Part shown: in pieces, positions 7,839 through 16,960 of the stretch
Position numbering within the stretch: position 1 is the stretch's first letter
Layout: every line of letters starts with the position of its first letter
From: Bacteroidota bacterium
GTDB lineage: Bacteria > Bacteroidota > Ignavibacteria > Ignavibacteriales > Melioribacteraceae
Reading direction: 5' to 3'
Assembly: GCA_021824635.1 (NCBI GenBank)
Contig: JAKAKD010000033.1
Coordinates: 1-41,384, forward strand
Length of the DNA: 41,384 bases
Translations under genes and position numbers: made by a program
The notes under the pieces: model-generated
Told to the model about the DNA's origin: nothing
What the model saw: only the letters and a program-made list of their open reading frames with translations
The model's database searches: none

Positions 7839-9230
7839 TTATTGTCCTTGAGATCTTCTGCTCATCTCGACACGGTTAAATCCGTTTAGAGCCGCAACAC
7901 GGTACGCTTCCGCCATTGTTGGATAGTTGAACGTGCTGTTGATAAAATACATCAGCGTGTTCCCTTCTCCTTTTTGAGACATTATTGCTTGTCCGATATG
8001 AATAATTTCCGAAGCTTCATAACCGAAGCAATGAATTCCAAGAATCTTTAAGCTCTCTCTGTGGAAAAGTATTTTCAACATACCGACAGTTCTTCCTGTT
8101 ATCTGTGCTCTTGCAAGATGACGGAAGAATGAATGCCCAACTTCATATGGAATTTTCTTTTCTGTCAATTCTCTCTCATTAAGTCCGACAGAGCTAATTT
8201 CCGGGATTGTGTAGATTCCTGTAGGAATATCCGCCGTTCTTAGAGTTGTCTTTTCACCAAAGATTAAATGTCTTGCGGCAAATCTTCCTTGATCATAAGC
8301 GGCGCTTGCAAGACTTGGATAGCCAATTACATCGCCAACTGCAAAAATATTTGGAACCGATGATTGATAATATTCATTTACCGGGATTGATCCCCTTGAA
8401 TCGGTTTTAATATCTAATTCTTCCAGTCCCATATTTTGTGTATTACCTGTTCTTCCTTGCGCCCATAATAGGTAATCGCTTCTAATTTGTTTATTTGACT
8501 TTAGAAAAATGGTTACTCCTTTATCATCTGCCTCAACTTTTTCATATTCTTCGCTATGACGCACAAGAACGCCATTCTCTCTAAGGTGATATGCAAGTGC
8601 GTCAATTATTTCATCATCTAGAAAAGACAAAAGTTGATTACGCGTATTAATCAAATTTACTTTTACACCCAAGCCCCTAAAGATAGAAGCGTATTCACAA
8701 CCGATAACACCGGCACCGTAAATTGTTAATGTTTTAGGATTATCTTGAATTTTTAAGAGCTTATCGCTGTCAACAATTCTTGGATGAGAAAAATCAACAT
8801 CCGGAGTATGATATGGTCGTGAACCGGTTGCTATTATAAATGAATCTGCGTAGTAAGTTTTTTTTAATCCGGTTGATTCGGTAACTTCAACCGAATTTGC
8901 ATTAAGAAAACGCGCTCTTCCAATGATTAGATCAACGCCGTTTCTTGTGTAAAAACCATGTCTTAGCTCAACTTGACTATTTATTACCGAGGCAGTTTGT
9001 TTTAACAGTTCCTGATAAGTAGTACCTTCAAATTTATTACTATCGTATAATATCTGACTGGCATGTCTAAGCGCTTTGCTGGGTATAGTTCCTTTATGAG
9101 TGTTGCTTCCGCCTACAAGAGAAAATTCCTCGCACACGGCAACTTTCTTCCCCTCTTTAGCGCAAGTCATTGCAGCACCTTCGCCGCCGGGACCGCTTCC
9201 GATTATTATAACGTCGTATTTATTATCCAT
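7839..9230 (-). CDS. sthA: Soluble pyridine nucleotide transhydrogenase
   Basis: This 463-aa flavoprotein is of the disulfide-reductase fold. [16 protein letters not shown] (about 5-20) is the FAD Rossmann loop, [18 protein letters not shown] (about 40-57) is the SthA signature, [15 protein letters not shown] is the NAD(P) loop, and [21 protein letters not shown] is the second FAD motif. The redox CxxxxC pair of true disulfide reductases is Asn43 and Thr48 here. SthA itself has lost one of these cysteines, and this protein has lost both. This supports hydride transfer between NADPH and NAD+ rather than disulfide reduction. It is convergent with cydB and acts in the cytoplasm to balance NADH and NADPH. 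Confidence 0.92.
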   Translation of the reverse strand: MDNKYDVIIIGSGPGGEGAAMTCAKEGKKVAVCEEFSLVGGSNTHKGTIPSKALRHASQILYDSNKFEGTTYQELLKQTASVINSQVELRHGFYTRNGVDLIIGRARFLNANSVEVTESTGLKKTYYADSFIIATGSRPYHTPDVDFSHPRIVDSDKLLKIQDNPKTLTIYGAGVIGCEYASIFRGLGVKVNLINTRNQLLSFLDDEIIDALAYHLRENGVLVRHSEEYEKVEADDKGVTIFLKSNKQIRSDYLLWAQGRTGNTQNMGLEELDIKTDSRGSIPVNEYYQSSVPNIFAVGDVIGYPSLASAAYDQGRFAARHLIFGEKTTLRTADIPTGIYTIPEISSVGLNERELTEKKIPYEVGHSFFRHLARAQITGRTVGMLKILFHRESLKILGIHCFGYEASEIIHIGQAIMSQKGEGNTLMYFINSTFNYPTMAEAYRVAALNGFNRVEMSRRSQGQ

Positions 9231-9283
9231 GTGTTAGATCCGTCAGAATATTTATTAACAAGATAAAAAGCGCACTAGTTCAT

Positions 9284-10222
9284 TCAATCGAATTTCAGAA
9301 TAACAGATTTTCTTTCACGTTCAGAAAGTTTATCGGATTTGTCTGTAGTCTTGAATAGATCAAATAAATTATTCGCCGGTTCTTGCATAGATGAAGACAA
9401 ATCTGAGTTTTGTTTGTCGTCAACTATATTTGAAGAAGCAATGCCACCATGATGTAATGCGCCATTTTGCATCTGCTGCTCTATTTGTGGAATACCAAGA
9501 GCTTGTTTTAATAAGTCAATTATCTCTTCCCTCAGTCCCTGCACATTAGCTGCTTCTGGCGGTTTAGGTGTTGTTAAATCTTGTTTGATTATATTTTTAT
9601 CCTCAGCAATCTTTTGAACATCAGCTATCGCTTCAACTTTAGGATTGCGGTCTTGAATAGTTCTCATTTTAATTTCATCTGCATCTTGAGAGACTTTTGG
9701 AGTGTTCGATTCTTCTTCAATAAATGAATCATCAAAAGCAAAAATTGCGTCTGCATAGATTTTATCATTCTGGTTTTGAGCTTCAACGGCTTTTAGATCA
9801 AAACTATACACTTCAGCAAAATTAGGTTCTGTTTCTTTTTTTGTTAGAGAAGTTAACCCTACCTGCTGAATCTTAAAACGGAATTCTGACGGGTTTAAAT
9901 CGAAACGTAAATGACGTAAATCTTTAATTGCGAAGATCGGGTCGAAATAGATTAGTTCTATCTTTCCGTTTATTTGAATAAAATAACCATACTTTGTTGA
10001 ATAAGCATCCAGACTGTTAACGTTTGTCAGGAGACGATAAACAATTAAATTCTTCGGTGACGGATCTTTAACAAAAGCACATACATCAAAGTAGCTAATG
10101 CGCTTTGGACTTTTAATTTTTTCATTCTTGTAAATTATCTTAAAGCTATCGTTAAAATTGAACATGTTTTGAGAGTAGATCAAAACATCATTTTTCCGAA
10201 GATCTAAAGTTTCTAAAAGCAT
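9284..10222 (-). CDS. Hypothetical protein with an ordered N-half and a disordered, acidic C-half
   Basis: I do not recognise this 312-aa protein. Residues 1 to about 150 alternate beta-type and charged segments (VLIYSQNMFNFNDSFKIIYKN, FIQINGKIELIYFDP, LRFDLNPSEFRFKIQQVGL), suggesting a beta-rich domain. Residues about 160-312 are rich in Glu, Asp, Lys, Gln and Asn with a short helix LREEIIDLLKQALGIPQIEQQM, which looks like a linker with one amphipathic helix. There is no signal peptide and no membrane segment. It ends 53 bases before the sthA start on the same strand and follows the second four-helix-bundle gene. Base composition resembles its neighbours. It is a real gene by length and open frame, but its function is unknown. 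Confidence 0.6.
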   Translation of the reverse strand: MLLETLDLRKNDVLIYSQNMFNFNDSFKIIYKNEKIKSPKRISYFDVCAFVKDPSPKNLIVYRLLTNVNSLDAYSTKYGYFIQINGKIELIYFDPIFAIKDLRHLRFDLNPSEFRFKIQQVGLTSLTKKETEPNFAEVYSFDLKAVEAQNQNDKIYADAIFAFDDSFIEEESNTPKVSQDADEIKMRTIQDRNPKVEAIADVQKIAEDKNIIKQDLTTPKPPEAANVQGLREEIIDLLKQALGIPQIEQQMQNGALHHGGIASSNIVDDKQNSDLSSSMQEPANNLFDLFKTTDKSDKLSERERKSVILKFD

Positions 10223-10248
10223 TTTAATAGTGTTTAGTTTTGAGTGTT

Positions 10249-10642
10249 CAGTTTTTAGTGTTTTGCTATAAATTATTCTTGGTACTTTTTACAATTGCCG
10301 TTAGCATTTTTATTAATTCATTAATGTCATTTAAATATTTTGTGTAATCATTTTTTACAAATTGACTTTTAGATAATAGTTTCAACCAATAATCAGTTTC
10401 TCTTGCTTCTTTTGCAGCTATGCACATTTTATTCAAAAAATCTTTCTTTGACGCTGCTGCCTGAGCTTCATTAACATTTGCCCCAATACTCGTTGCACTT
10501 CTTAATAATTGCTTAGATATAACAAATTCTGAATTTCTTGTTAGCTCCTTATACAATTCTATTATTTCTAAGGCAAAATTAAAACTCTTATCAGTTACTC
10601 TTCCTTTCACATACTCCATAATTTTACCGACACTAAAAACTG
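10249..10642. repeat. Perfect 13-bp inverted repeat bounding the second four-helix-bundle gene
   Basis: CAGTTTTTAGTGT at 10249-10261 is the exact reverse complement of 10630-10642. The arms sit 4 bases past the stop and 10 bases before the start of the ORF at 10266-10619. Outside each arm are more units of the same words (TTTAGTTTTGAGTG on the left; CTAAAAACTCATCACTAAGAACT on the right). The arm sequence is unrelated to that around the first copy at 1672-2175, but the architecture is the same. Confidence 0.7.
10266..10619 (-). CDS. Four-helix-bundle protein (S23/IVP family), second copy
   Basis: The 117 aa fit the usual family length. FNFALEIIELYKELTRNSEFVISKQLLRSATSIGANVNEAQAAASKKDFLNKMCIAAKEARETDYWLKLL is the full family core: helix one with aliphatic heptads, the SATSIGANVNEA turn corresponding to SxNIAEG, and the KEARETDYWL third helix. 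It is only distantly similar to the copy at 1695-2120, so the two are not a recent duplication. It lies on the same strand between glgP and an unknown gene and is tightly framed by a 13-bp inverted repeat. Known relatives occur in rRNA intervening sequences and, as Avd, as accessory proteins of diversity-generating retroelements. No reverse transcriptase or variable repeat is present here. Confidence 0.9.
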   Translation of the reverse strand: MEYVKGRVTDKSFNFALEIIELYKELTRNSEFVISKQLLRSATSIGANVNEAQAAASKKDFLNKMCIAAKEARETDYWLKLLSKSQFVKNDYTKYLNDINELIKMLTAIVKSTKNNL

Positions 10643-10696
10643 ATAATTAAAGCCAATAACTAATCTCTAAAAACTCATCACTAAGAACTGCTCTCA

Positions 10697-13261
10697 TTAA
10701 GCCCAGCGGATTAAACCCAGTTCAAATTGGTTTATCAACAATGGATGTTTAGGCAAAAGACGCAATGTAAATCCAAACTGACCAGTATCTTTGCAATTTA
10801 TTTCTCCGCGATAAATATATTTCGATGTTTTTTGCTTCTTTATCACGTGAGACATATTTACAACTGATTTAGTACCGTCAATTCCATTATCAACTTTGCC
10901 AAAGTAGATTTGAACGTCTACATCGTCCGGAGTTAATTCCCCTAATTCAACTTCTGCTAGAATAGGATATTTCAAACCTACTTTAAGATCTCCGTTCTTC
11001 TCTTCTTCGGAGATACTAAGAAATTTCACTTTATCCCAATTTGCATATAGCCGGTTTTTCCATTGAGAAAAAGCTTTTCCTTTTTCCCAATTATTCTCCA
11101 TCAATGTCATCCGTTTTTGATGTGCATCAAAATAAAATTTGGTTGCATATTGCTCTACCATTCTGTGTGAATTATATACTGGTCCTAATTTTTTCATTGA
11201 ACTTTTCATCATAGAGATCCAACTGCGCGGAAGTTTATCTTCGCCTCTATTGTAGAACAAAGGGACAAGTTCTTTCTCAATTCCTTCATAAATTAATCTC
11301 GATTCAACTTCATCCTGATAATCAAGATTATCATATTCTTCTCTGTTTCCAATTCTCCAACCCACTTCCGGCGAGAAAGCTTCATCCCACCATCCATCCA
11401 TAACACTAAAGTTCAAACCGCCGTTTGCTATAACTTTCATACCGGAAGTTCCGCTTGCTTCTAGCGGTCTTCTTGGATTATTTAGCCAAACATCGCATCC
11501 TTCAACCATATAACGCGCTATGTTCATATCGTAATTTTCTAAGAATACAATTTTCTTTCTTAGATGAGGTTCTTTTGAGATTGCAATAATTTCTTGAATG
11601 AGTTTTTTCCCTTCGTCATCTTTTGGATGTGCTTTGCCGGCAAAAATTAATTGTACCGGAAACGCCGGGTTACCTAAAATACTTGCCAAGCGTTCTATAT
11701 CTCTGGCAATTAAAGTAGCACGTTTGTATGTAGCAAAGCGGCGGGAAAATCCGATTGTTAATGCCTGCACGTCAAGAACTTCTTTTGCAAAAGCAAGCTC
11801 GGAAGCAGAACCGCCACGTTCTATAATTTGTTTGGTTAATCTGCTGCGTGCAAATGCAACAAGTCTTTCTCTTCTTCTTTCGTGTGTCCGCCATAATTCT
11901 TCATCCGGAATTTCATCAATGTTTTTCCATGAATCGGTGTCTGCGGGATTCTGCATGAATTTTTCGCCGAGATATCTGTACAACAATTCCTGCATATCGT
12001 TTGAAAGATGTGAACGTGTGTGAACGCCATTGGTAACGTAATCAATTGGGATTTCATCAAAAGGAATATCAACAAATCCAGCCATCCACATTTTTTTAGA
12101 TACTTTTCCGTGAAGTTTACTAACGCCATTTACATAACCCGCCATATTCATTGCCAGATGAGCCATGTTAAAGTTTGTAACCGGTTTATCTTTAAGAATC
12201 GTACCTAATGAATAGAAAGTTTTATCATTAATTTGTAACTCATTGCGGTAATAGCTGCCAAAATATTTTTCAATAAGATCATTTGGAAAAATATCTATGC
12301 CGGCCGGTACAGGCGTGTGTGTTGTGAATACATTAGAATAAAAATTAATATCCTTTGCTTCTGTAAAATTCAACCCGTGGCTTTTAATTAAATATCGAAT
12401 TCGTTCCAGTGAAAGAAAAGCAGAATGACCTTCATTCATATGGCAAACTAGCGGATCCATTTTCATTGCATGAAGTGCTCGTATACCACCTACACCCAAA
12501 ACAATTTCCTGCTGCATGCGGGTTTCAACATTGCCTCCATAAAGAGAACGCGTAATTTTTCTATCTTCTTCGGAATTCTCGGGTACATTTGTATCAAGTA
12601 AAAATAGCGGAATTCGACCAACCTGAATTTTCCAAACTTGTACAATCACCTGTCTGCCGGGAAAATCCATTTCAATTTTTAACGGTGTGTTTTCAAAATT
12701 AGTTACAAGTGTCATCGGCTGGTTGAAAAAATCGGTTAACTCATAACGTTCCTGCTGCCAGCCGTCATTTGTTAAATACTGCTGGAAATATCCTTCTTTA
12801 TAACAAAGTCCTACTCCAACAAGCGGCAGTCCAAGATCACTGGCAGATTTTAGATGATCTCCGGCAAGAACTCCAAGTCCTCCGGAATAGACTTGCAAAC
12901 ATTCGGTAAGACCAAATTCAGCTGAGAAATACGCAATGAATTTATCTCCCTCTAACGAATAATTTTTTTGATACCAGCTTCTTTCTTCCATGTAAACATT
13001 GAGATGGACATAAACGCGGTTCATATGAGAAATGAAACTATCATCTGCAGCAACTTCATTTAATCTTTCTTGGCTAATCTTTCCTAACATCAAAACAGGA
13101 TTGTGATGCGTTTCTTCCCAAAGTTTACGGTCCAGTCTCCTGAATAATTCTATGGCATCATGATTCCAACTCCACGACAAATTATATACGATTTCGCGCA
13201 AAGATTCTAATTTTTCAGGAAGTGAAGGAACAACATTGAACCTGCCGATAAAATTTACCAT
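10697..13261 (-). CDS. glgP: Alpha-glucan (glycogen/maltodextrin) phosphorylase, DUF3417 type
   Basis: This 854-aa cytoplasmic enzyme releases glucose-1-phosphate from alpha-1,4-glucans. Residues 1 to about 100 (PEKLESLREIVYNLSWSWNHDAIELFRRLD) are the DUF3417 N-terminal domain of the Thermus/archaeal-like phosphorylase branch. The GT35 catalytic part follows: YFSAEFGLTECLQVYSGGLGVLAGDH (about 111-135), HMNEGHSAF (about 274-282), the RRFATYKRA loop, and EASGTSGMK with PLP-binding Lys609. Its length is typical of this branch. A good ribosome site (GGAG, 6 bases before ATG) supports the start. It is divergent from plsY. Together with the phosphofructokinase in this window it points to glycogen storage feeding glycolysis. 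Confidence 0.95.
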   Translation of the reverse strand: MVNFIGRFNVVPSLPEKLESLREIVYNLSWSWNHDAIELFRRLDRKLWEETHHNPVLMLGKISQERLNEVAADDSFISHMNRVYVHLNVYMEERSWYQKNYSLEGDKFIAYFSAEFGLTECLQVYSGGLGVLAGDHLKSASDLGLPLVGVGLCYKEGYFQQYLTNDGWQQERYELTDFFNQPMTLVTNFENTPLKIEMDFPGRQVIVQVWKIQVGRIPLFLLDTNVPENSEEDRKITRSLYGGNVETRMQQEIVLGVGGIRALHAMKMDPLVCHMNEGHSAFLSLERIRYLIKSHGLNFTEAKDINFYSNVFTTHTPVPAGIDIFPNDLIEKYFGSYYRNELQINDKTFYSLGTILKDKPVTNFNMAHLAMNMAGYVNGVSKLHGKVSKKMWMAGFVDIPFDEIPIDYVTNGVHTRSHLSNDMQELLYRYLGEKFMQNPADTDSWKNIDEIPDEELWRTHERRRERLVAFARSRLTKQIIERGGSASELAFAKEVLDVQALTIGFSRRFATYKRATLIARDIERLASILGNPAFPVQLIFAGKAHPKDDEGKKLIQEIIAISKEPHLRKKIVFLENYDMNIARYMVEGCDVWLNNPRRPLEASGTSGMKVIANGGLNFSVMDGWWDEAFSPEVGWRIGNREEYDNLDYQDEVESRLIYEGIEKELVPLFYNRGEDKLPRSWISMMKSSMKKLGPVYNSHRMVEQYATKFYFDAHQKRMTLMENNWEKGKAFSQWKNRLYANWDKVKFLSISEEEKNGDLKVGLKYPILAEVELGELTPDDVDVQIYFGKVDNGIDGTKSVVNMSHVIKKQKTSKYIYRGEINCKDTGQFGFTLRLLPKHPLLINQFELGLIRWA

Positions 13262-13435
13262 TTAATACTCCATTTTTTTTAGATATCATTTACTAAACAA
13301 AGTTAACATTTTTTTCTGTTGATAAAAAGACAAGATACAAAGAGAAATTTTTGTGGGAACAAATCCAGCATTTCATAATTAAAACAAACATAATTTAAGA
13401 AAGTTATTTAGAGTTTTTCAGGTATTAATTATTTA

Positions 13436-13450
13436 GTAAATTTGATTTAC
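13436..13450. promoter_or_regulatory. Small palindrome before plsY
   Basis: GTAAAT-TTG-ATTTAC is a perfect 6-bp palindrome 20 bases before the plsY start. It might be an operator, but such AT-rich palindromes also arise by chance in this genome. Confidence 0.2.
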
Positions 13451-13469
13451 AACAAAATAGATTGCAGCA

Positions 13470-14090
13470 ATGAATTACTTTTTAAGTTTCTTGATCGGTT
13501 ATATAATAGGCTCTTTTCCAACCGCATATATAATTCTTAAACGTCATCTAGATATAGATATCAGGTCAACAGGTTCCGGAAATGTTGGCGCCTTAAATTC
13601 ATTCGAGGTTTCTAAATCTAAAATGATTGGGCTTTCGGTATTTACAATTGACTTGCTGAAAGGATTAACTGCAGTATTGCTTGCAAAATTATTTGTCGGA
13701 GACGAGTTTATTTTTGTTATGATTGCTTTGAACGCCGCTGTATTAGCTCATTGCTTCTCGCCGTGGATAAACTTTAAAGGAGGAAGAGGATTAGCAACTG
13801 CCGGCGGAGGCGCCTTGTTTGTTTCAATACCGATGCTTCTCCTCTGGTTATTAATCTGGGCAATTTCGTTTGGTTACCCAAGAAATATTCATATTGCTAA
13901 TGTAAGCGCATCAATATTGACTGCGGTTGTTTCCTTTACTTCCGCATTTTTTATGAATAAGTTTTCCTACCCTCATGCTGTAAATAATTTTCAGTTTAGT
14001 CTTTATGTGGGTTTGTTAATGCTCATTATTTTAACCAAGCATTACACGCCAATGAAAGAATTGTTTATCAAAGTAAATAATAAAAATTAA
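13470..14090 (+). CDS. plsY: Acyl-phosphate:glycerol-3-phosphate acyltransferase
   Basis: PlsY (206 aa) makes lysophosphatidate from acyl-phosphate and glycerol-3-phosphate in the inner membrane, the first step of phospholipid synthesis. The three cytosolic motifs are all visible: GSGNVGALN (about 35-43), the DLLKG segment after helix two, and FKGGRGLAT (about 102-110). There are five hydrophobic helices and the length matches the family. It is followed 11 bases later by the HtrA gene, so the two are probably co-transcribed with purB. No PlsX partner lies in the window. Confidence 0.95.
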   Translation: MNYFLSFLIGYIIGSFPTAYIILKRHLDIDIRSTGSGNVGALNSFEVSKSKMIGLSVFTIDLLKGLTAVLLAKLFVGDEFIFVMIALNAAVLAHCFSPWINFKGGRGLATAGGGALFVSIPMLLLWLLIWAISFGYPRNIHIANVSASILTAVVSFTSAFFMNKFSYPHAVNNFQFSLYVGLLMLIILTKHYTPMKELFIKVNNKN

Positions 14091-14101
14091 GGGTAATAAA
14101 A

Positions 14102-15283
14102 ATGAATAGAGTTAAATCAACCATACTTTCTTCTGCAATTACGCTAATAGTTGCAACAATTGTTTTTTCAATGGTAATTAAAAATGGTTCGAGCAATTCG
14201 CCAACCGCTTTCAGTTCTCTGCTCAATCCAGCCGCTTCAAATTATCTTCAGAGACAAGCGGTTAATGGAGTTGTAACAAATGAACGGCAAAACATAATCA
14301 CTAAAACCGTAGCTCAAGTAAGTCCGGCTGTTGTTGGAATTAGTGTTACGGAAATCCGGCAGTACAGAGACATTTACAGTATGGATCCGTTCTGGCGCCA
14401 ATTCTTTGGAGATAGAGTTTATAATCAGCAGATTAAAAGTTTGGGCTCAGGAGCAATCATATCTCCAGACGGATACATAATAACAAACGATCACGTTGCC
14501 GGAAACGCTGTTGAGGCAATTGTTACTTTAACAGACGGAAGCCAGTACAACGCTAAAGTGATTGGAACAGATCATACATCAGATATTTGTTTACTAAAAA
14601 TTGACGCTAAGAATCTCCCATATATTAAATTCGGCAACTCTGATGATATAATGATTGGCGAATGGGTAATAGCTTTTGGAAATCCATTCGGATTATTCGA
14701 CATAAATGATAAACCAACTGTTACAGTAGGTGTTGTTAGTGCTAACGGAATGAATCTTGGTTCGGCTGATAACCGATATTATGTTAACATGCTGCAAACA
14801 GATGCCGCAATCAATAGCGGTAATAGCGGAGGACCGCTTGTAAATTCTCTTGGTGAACTTATCGGAATGAATACATTAATCTATACGGCTCAAGGTTCTT
14901 CGGGAAATGTCGGAGTTAGTTTTGCAATCCCGATAAATAAAATAAATCGCGTTATGCAAGAATTGAAAGAAAAAGGTAAAGTAGAAAGAGATTTCTGGAC
15001 TGGACTGAAAATCTTAACAATAGATGATCAGCTTTCAAAGACTTATAAACTTGGTACATCGCGCGGTGTGATAATAACAGAAGTCCAGCGTAATTCTCCG
15101 GCTCAGAAAGCCGGTTTACAAGTCGGAGACATTGTTACCGGAGTAAATGGATTCCGCGTTAATGATGAAACTACTCTTGGTGGTGTTATTCAAGAGTTCC
15201 GCACGGGAGATACAATAGATGTAAAAGTGCTGCGTGATAATAAGCAGTTAATTATAAAAATGAAGCTGGAGAAGATGAAATGA
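14102..15283 (+). CDS. HtrA/DegP-family serine protease with one PDZ domain
   Basis: This 393-aa envelope protease starts with a membrane anchor or signal segment (about 7-26), followed by a Ser/Asn-rich linker. The trypsin-like domain carries the triad His131 (ITNDHVAG), Asp161 (TSDICLLKID) and Ser242 (NSGNSGGPLV). A single PDZ domain follows at about 290-390 (GVIITEVQRNSPAQKAGLQVGDIVTGVNG). The single PDZ makes it DegS/HtrA-like rather than a two-PDZ DegP. It degrades or senses misfolded proteins outside the cytoplasmic membrane. The ribosome site AAGGGT lies 8 bases upstream. Its stop overlaps the purB start as ATGA, indicating translational coupling. Confidence 0.93.
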   Translation: MNRVKSTILSSAITLIVATIVFSMVIKNGSSNSPTAFSSLLNPAASNYLQRQAVNGVVTNERQNIITKTVAQVSPAVVGISVTEIRQYRDIYSMDPFWRQFFGDRVYNQQIKSLGSGAIISPDGYIITNDHVAGNAVEAIVTLTDGSQYNAKVIGTDHTSDICLLKIDAKNLPYIKFGNSDDIMIGEWVIAFGNPFGLFDINDKPTVTVGVVSANGMNLGSADNRYYVNMLQTDAAINSGNSGGPLVNSLGELIGMNTLIYTAQGSSGNVGVSFAIPINKINRVMQELKEKGKVERDFWTGLKILTIDDQLSKTYKLGTSRGVIITEVQRNSPAQKAGLQVGDIVTGVNGFRVNDETTLGGVIQEFRTGDTIDVKVLRDNKQLIIKMKLEKMK

Positions 15284-16578
15284 TTGAACGCTACACATTG
15301 CCCGAGATGGGAAAAATTTGGAATGATCAATTCAAATTAGAGACATGGTTAAAGATTGAGATACTGGCATGCGAAGCAAGAGCCGAAATGGGCGATGTTC
15401 CAAAAGATGATTTGGAAGTTATAAAATCCAAAGCAAATTTTAATTTGAAACGCGTACTTGAAATTGAAGAGACAACCAAACATGATGTGATAGCTTTCCT
15501 TACAAATGTTGCCGAATATGTTGGTCCCGCTTCGCGACATATTCATTACGGAATGACTTCATCGGATGTTCTTGATACTGCACTCGCCTATCAAATGAAA
15601 TCTGCCGGTGAATTGCTTCTGAAAAAACTAACCGAATTAAAAAATGTTTTGCAAAGAAGAGCGGTTGAACACAAGAGGACAATTTGCGTTGGAAGAAGTC
15701 ACGGTATTCATGCAGAAGCTTATTCAATGGGCTTGAAGTTCGCTCTCTGGTTTGAAGAAGCTAAAAGAAACATATCCCGTTTAGAAAATGCAATTCAATC
15801 AATAAGCACAGGAAAAATTTCAGGCGCGGTTGGAACTTTTGAACACCTCTCCCCAAAAGTTGAAGAGTATGTTTGTTTCAAACTTGGTTTGAAACCGGAG
15901 CCGGTAGCCACACAAGTTGTTCAGAGGGACCGCCATGCAGAGTTTTTAACCGTAATGGCAATCATCGGCTCATCACTAGAAAAAATCGCAATTGAAGTCC
16001 GACACTTACAAAGAACTGAAGTTCTTGAAGCGGAAGAATATTTTTCGAAAGGACAAAAAGGTTCTTCTGCAATGCCGCACAAACGTAATCCAATTGTTAG
16101 CGAAAGAATTACAGGCATTGCGCGTTTGCTTAGAAGTAATTCTCTGGCGGCATTAGAAGATGTTGCGCTTTGGCATGAACGCGATATTTCACATTCATCT
16201 GTCGAACGCATAATAATTCCTGACAGTTGTATAGCGCTTGATTATGACCTTAGCTTGGCATTAAAACTTGTTGATAAACTAATTATCTATCCAGAGAACA
16301 TGATTAAGAATCTGAATCTAACGAGAGGATTAATCTTCTCTCAGGCAGTACTTCTTAAGCTCACAGAGAAAGGAATGTCACGCGAAGATGCATATGAGAT
16401 AGTTCAAACATCAGCAATGAAAGTTTGGGAAGACCAATCGAAGAATCTGAAAGATGAGCTGGCAAGTTCTGTCAAAGTGACGGAGTATTTTACTCAAGAC
16501 GATTTGGAAAACTTATTCGATCCGGATAGATTATTAAAAAATATTGATTATATTTTTAAGAGAAGCGTTGAAGTCTAA
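15280..16578 (+). CDS. purB: Adenylosuccinate lyase
   Basis: PurB (432 aa) acts twice in purine synthesis, splitting fumarate from SAICAR and from adenylosuccinate. The signature KGSSAMPHKRNP (about 260-271) with the catalytic serine is intact, as are GRSHGIHAEA with His141 and HYGMTSSDVLDTALA (about 89-103). Length is typical of the short bacterial type. It starts 4 bases inside the HtrA stop and is the last gene of the plsY-htrA-purB run. No obvious terminator follows within 60 bases. Confidence 0.96.
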   Translation: MIERYTLPEMGKIWNDQFKLETWLKIEILACEARAEMGDVPKDDLEVIKSKANFNLKRVLEIEETTKHDVIAFLTNVAEYVGPASRHIHYGMTSSDVLDTALAYQMKSAGELLLKKLTELKNVLQRRAVEHKRTICVGRSHGIHAEAYSMGLKFALWFEEAKRNISRLENAIQSISTGKISGAVGTFEHLSPKVEEYVCFKLGLKPEPVATQVVQRDRHAEFLTVMAIIGSSLEKIAIEVRHLQRTEVLEAEEYFSKGQKGSSAMPHKRNPIVSERITGIARLLRSNSLAALEDVALWHERDISHSSVERIIIPDSCIALDYDLSLALKLVDKLIIYPENMIKNLNLTRGLIFSQAVLLKLTEKGMSREDAYEIVQTSAMKVWEDQSKNLKDELASSVKVTEYFTQDDLENLFDPDRLLKNIDYIFKRSVEV

Positions 16579-16960
16579 TAATTCCGAAAATTAAAAACAG
16601 TCTCTAATAAGAATGTTTTTGTTTTAAATAATTATCTTGCTTCGTACAAGATGAATTAGTAGTTTTCTTTAAGGATGGATTTTCTCTTTCCTTTAATCGT
16701 TCGAATCTCTGTTATCTCTTCAACTTCTTTATTCGTCCTAATACTATTTTCGGTTATTCTCAGTTATAAATAGGCATTTAAATTCCCATTGATATTTTTA
16801 AAGGGGATTTATCTGGTGCTTTTTTAAAACTTTAATAGGGAGATATTTTGGGAAGAAATTTTTCCGATAAATTTCTTTTAGCGGAAGGATTTCTGACAAT
16901 ATAAAAAATAACAGTCCTTTTTACTGACTTAATTGTTAATAAATATCAAGGAAGGTATGT
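16579..16960. other. Intergenic region, 382 bases
   Basis: No gene is visible. It is T-rich and contains weak hairpins: AAATTCCC pairs with GGGGATTT around 16780-16812, and GAAATTT pairs with AAATTTC around 16855-16880, followed by TTCCG and CGGAA words. These would lie in the leader of the next gene. GGAAGG about 4-9 bases before 16961 is a good ribosome site. I see no confident promoter or riboswitch. Confidence 0.4.

Noticed and set aside
10266-10619. Diversity-generating retroelement accessory protein Avd
   Set aside because: The fold is shared, but no reverse transcriptase, template repeat or variable repeat is present in the window.
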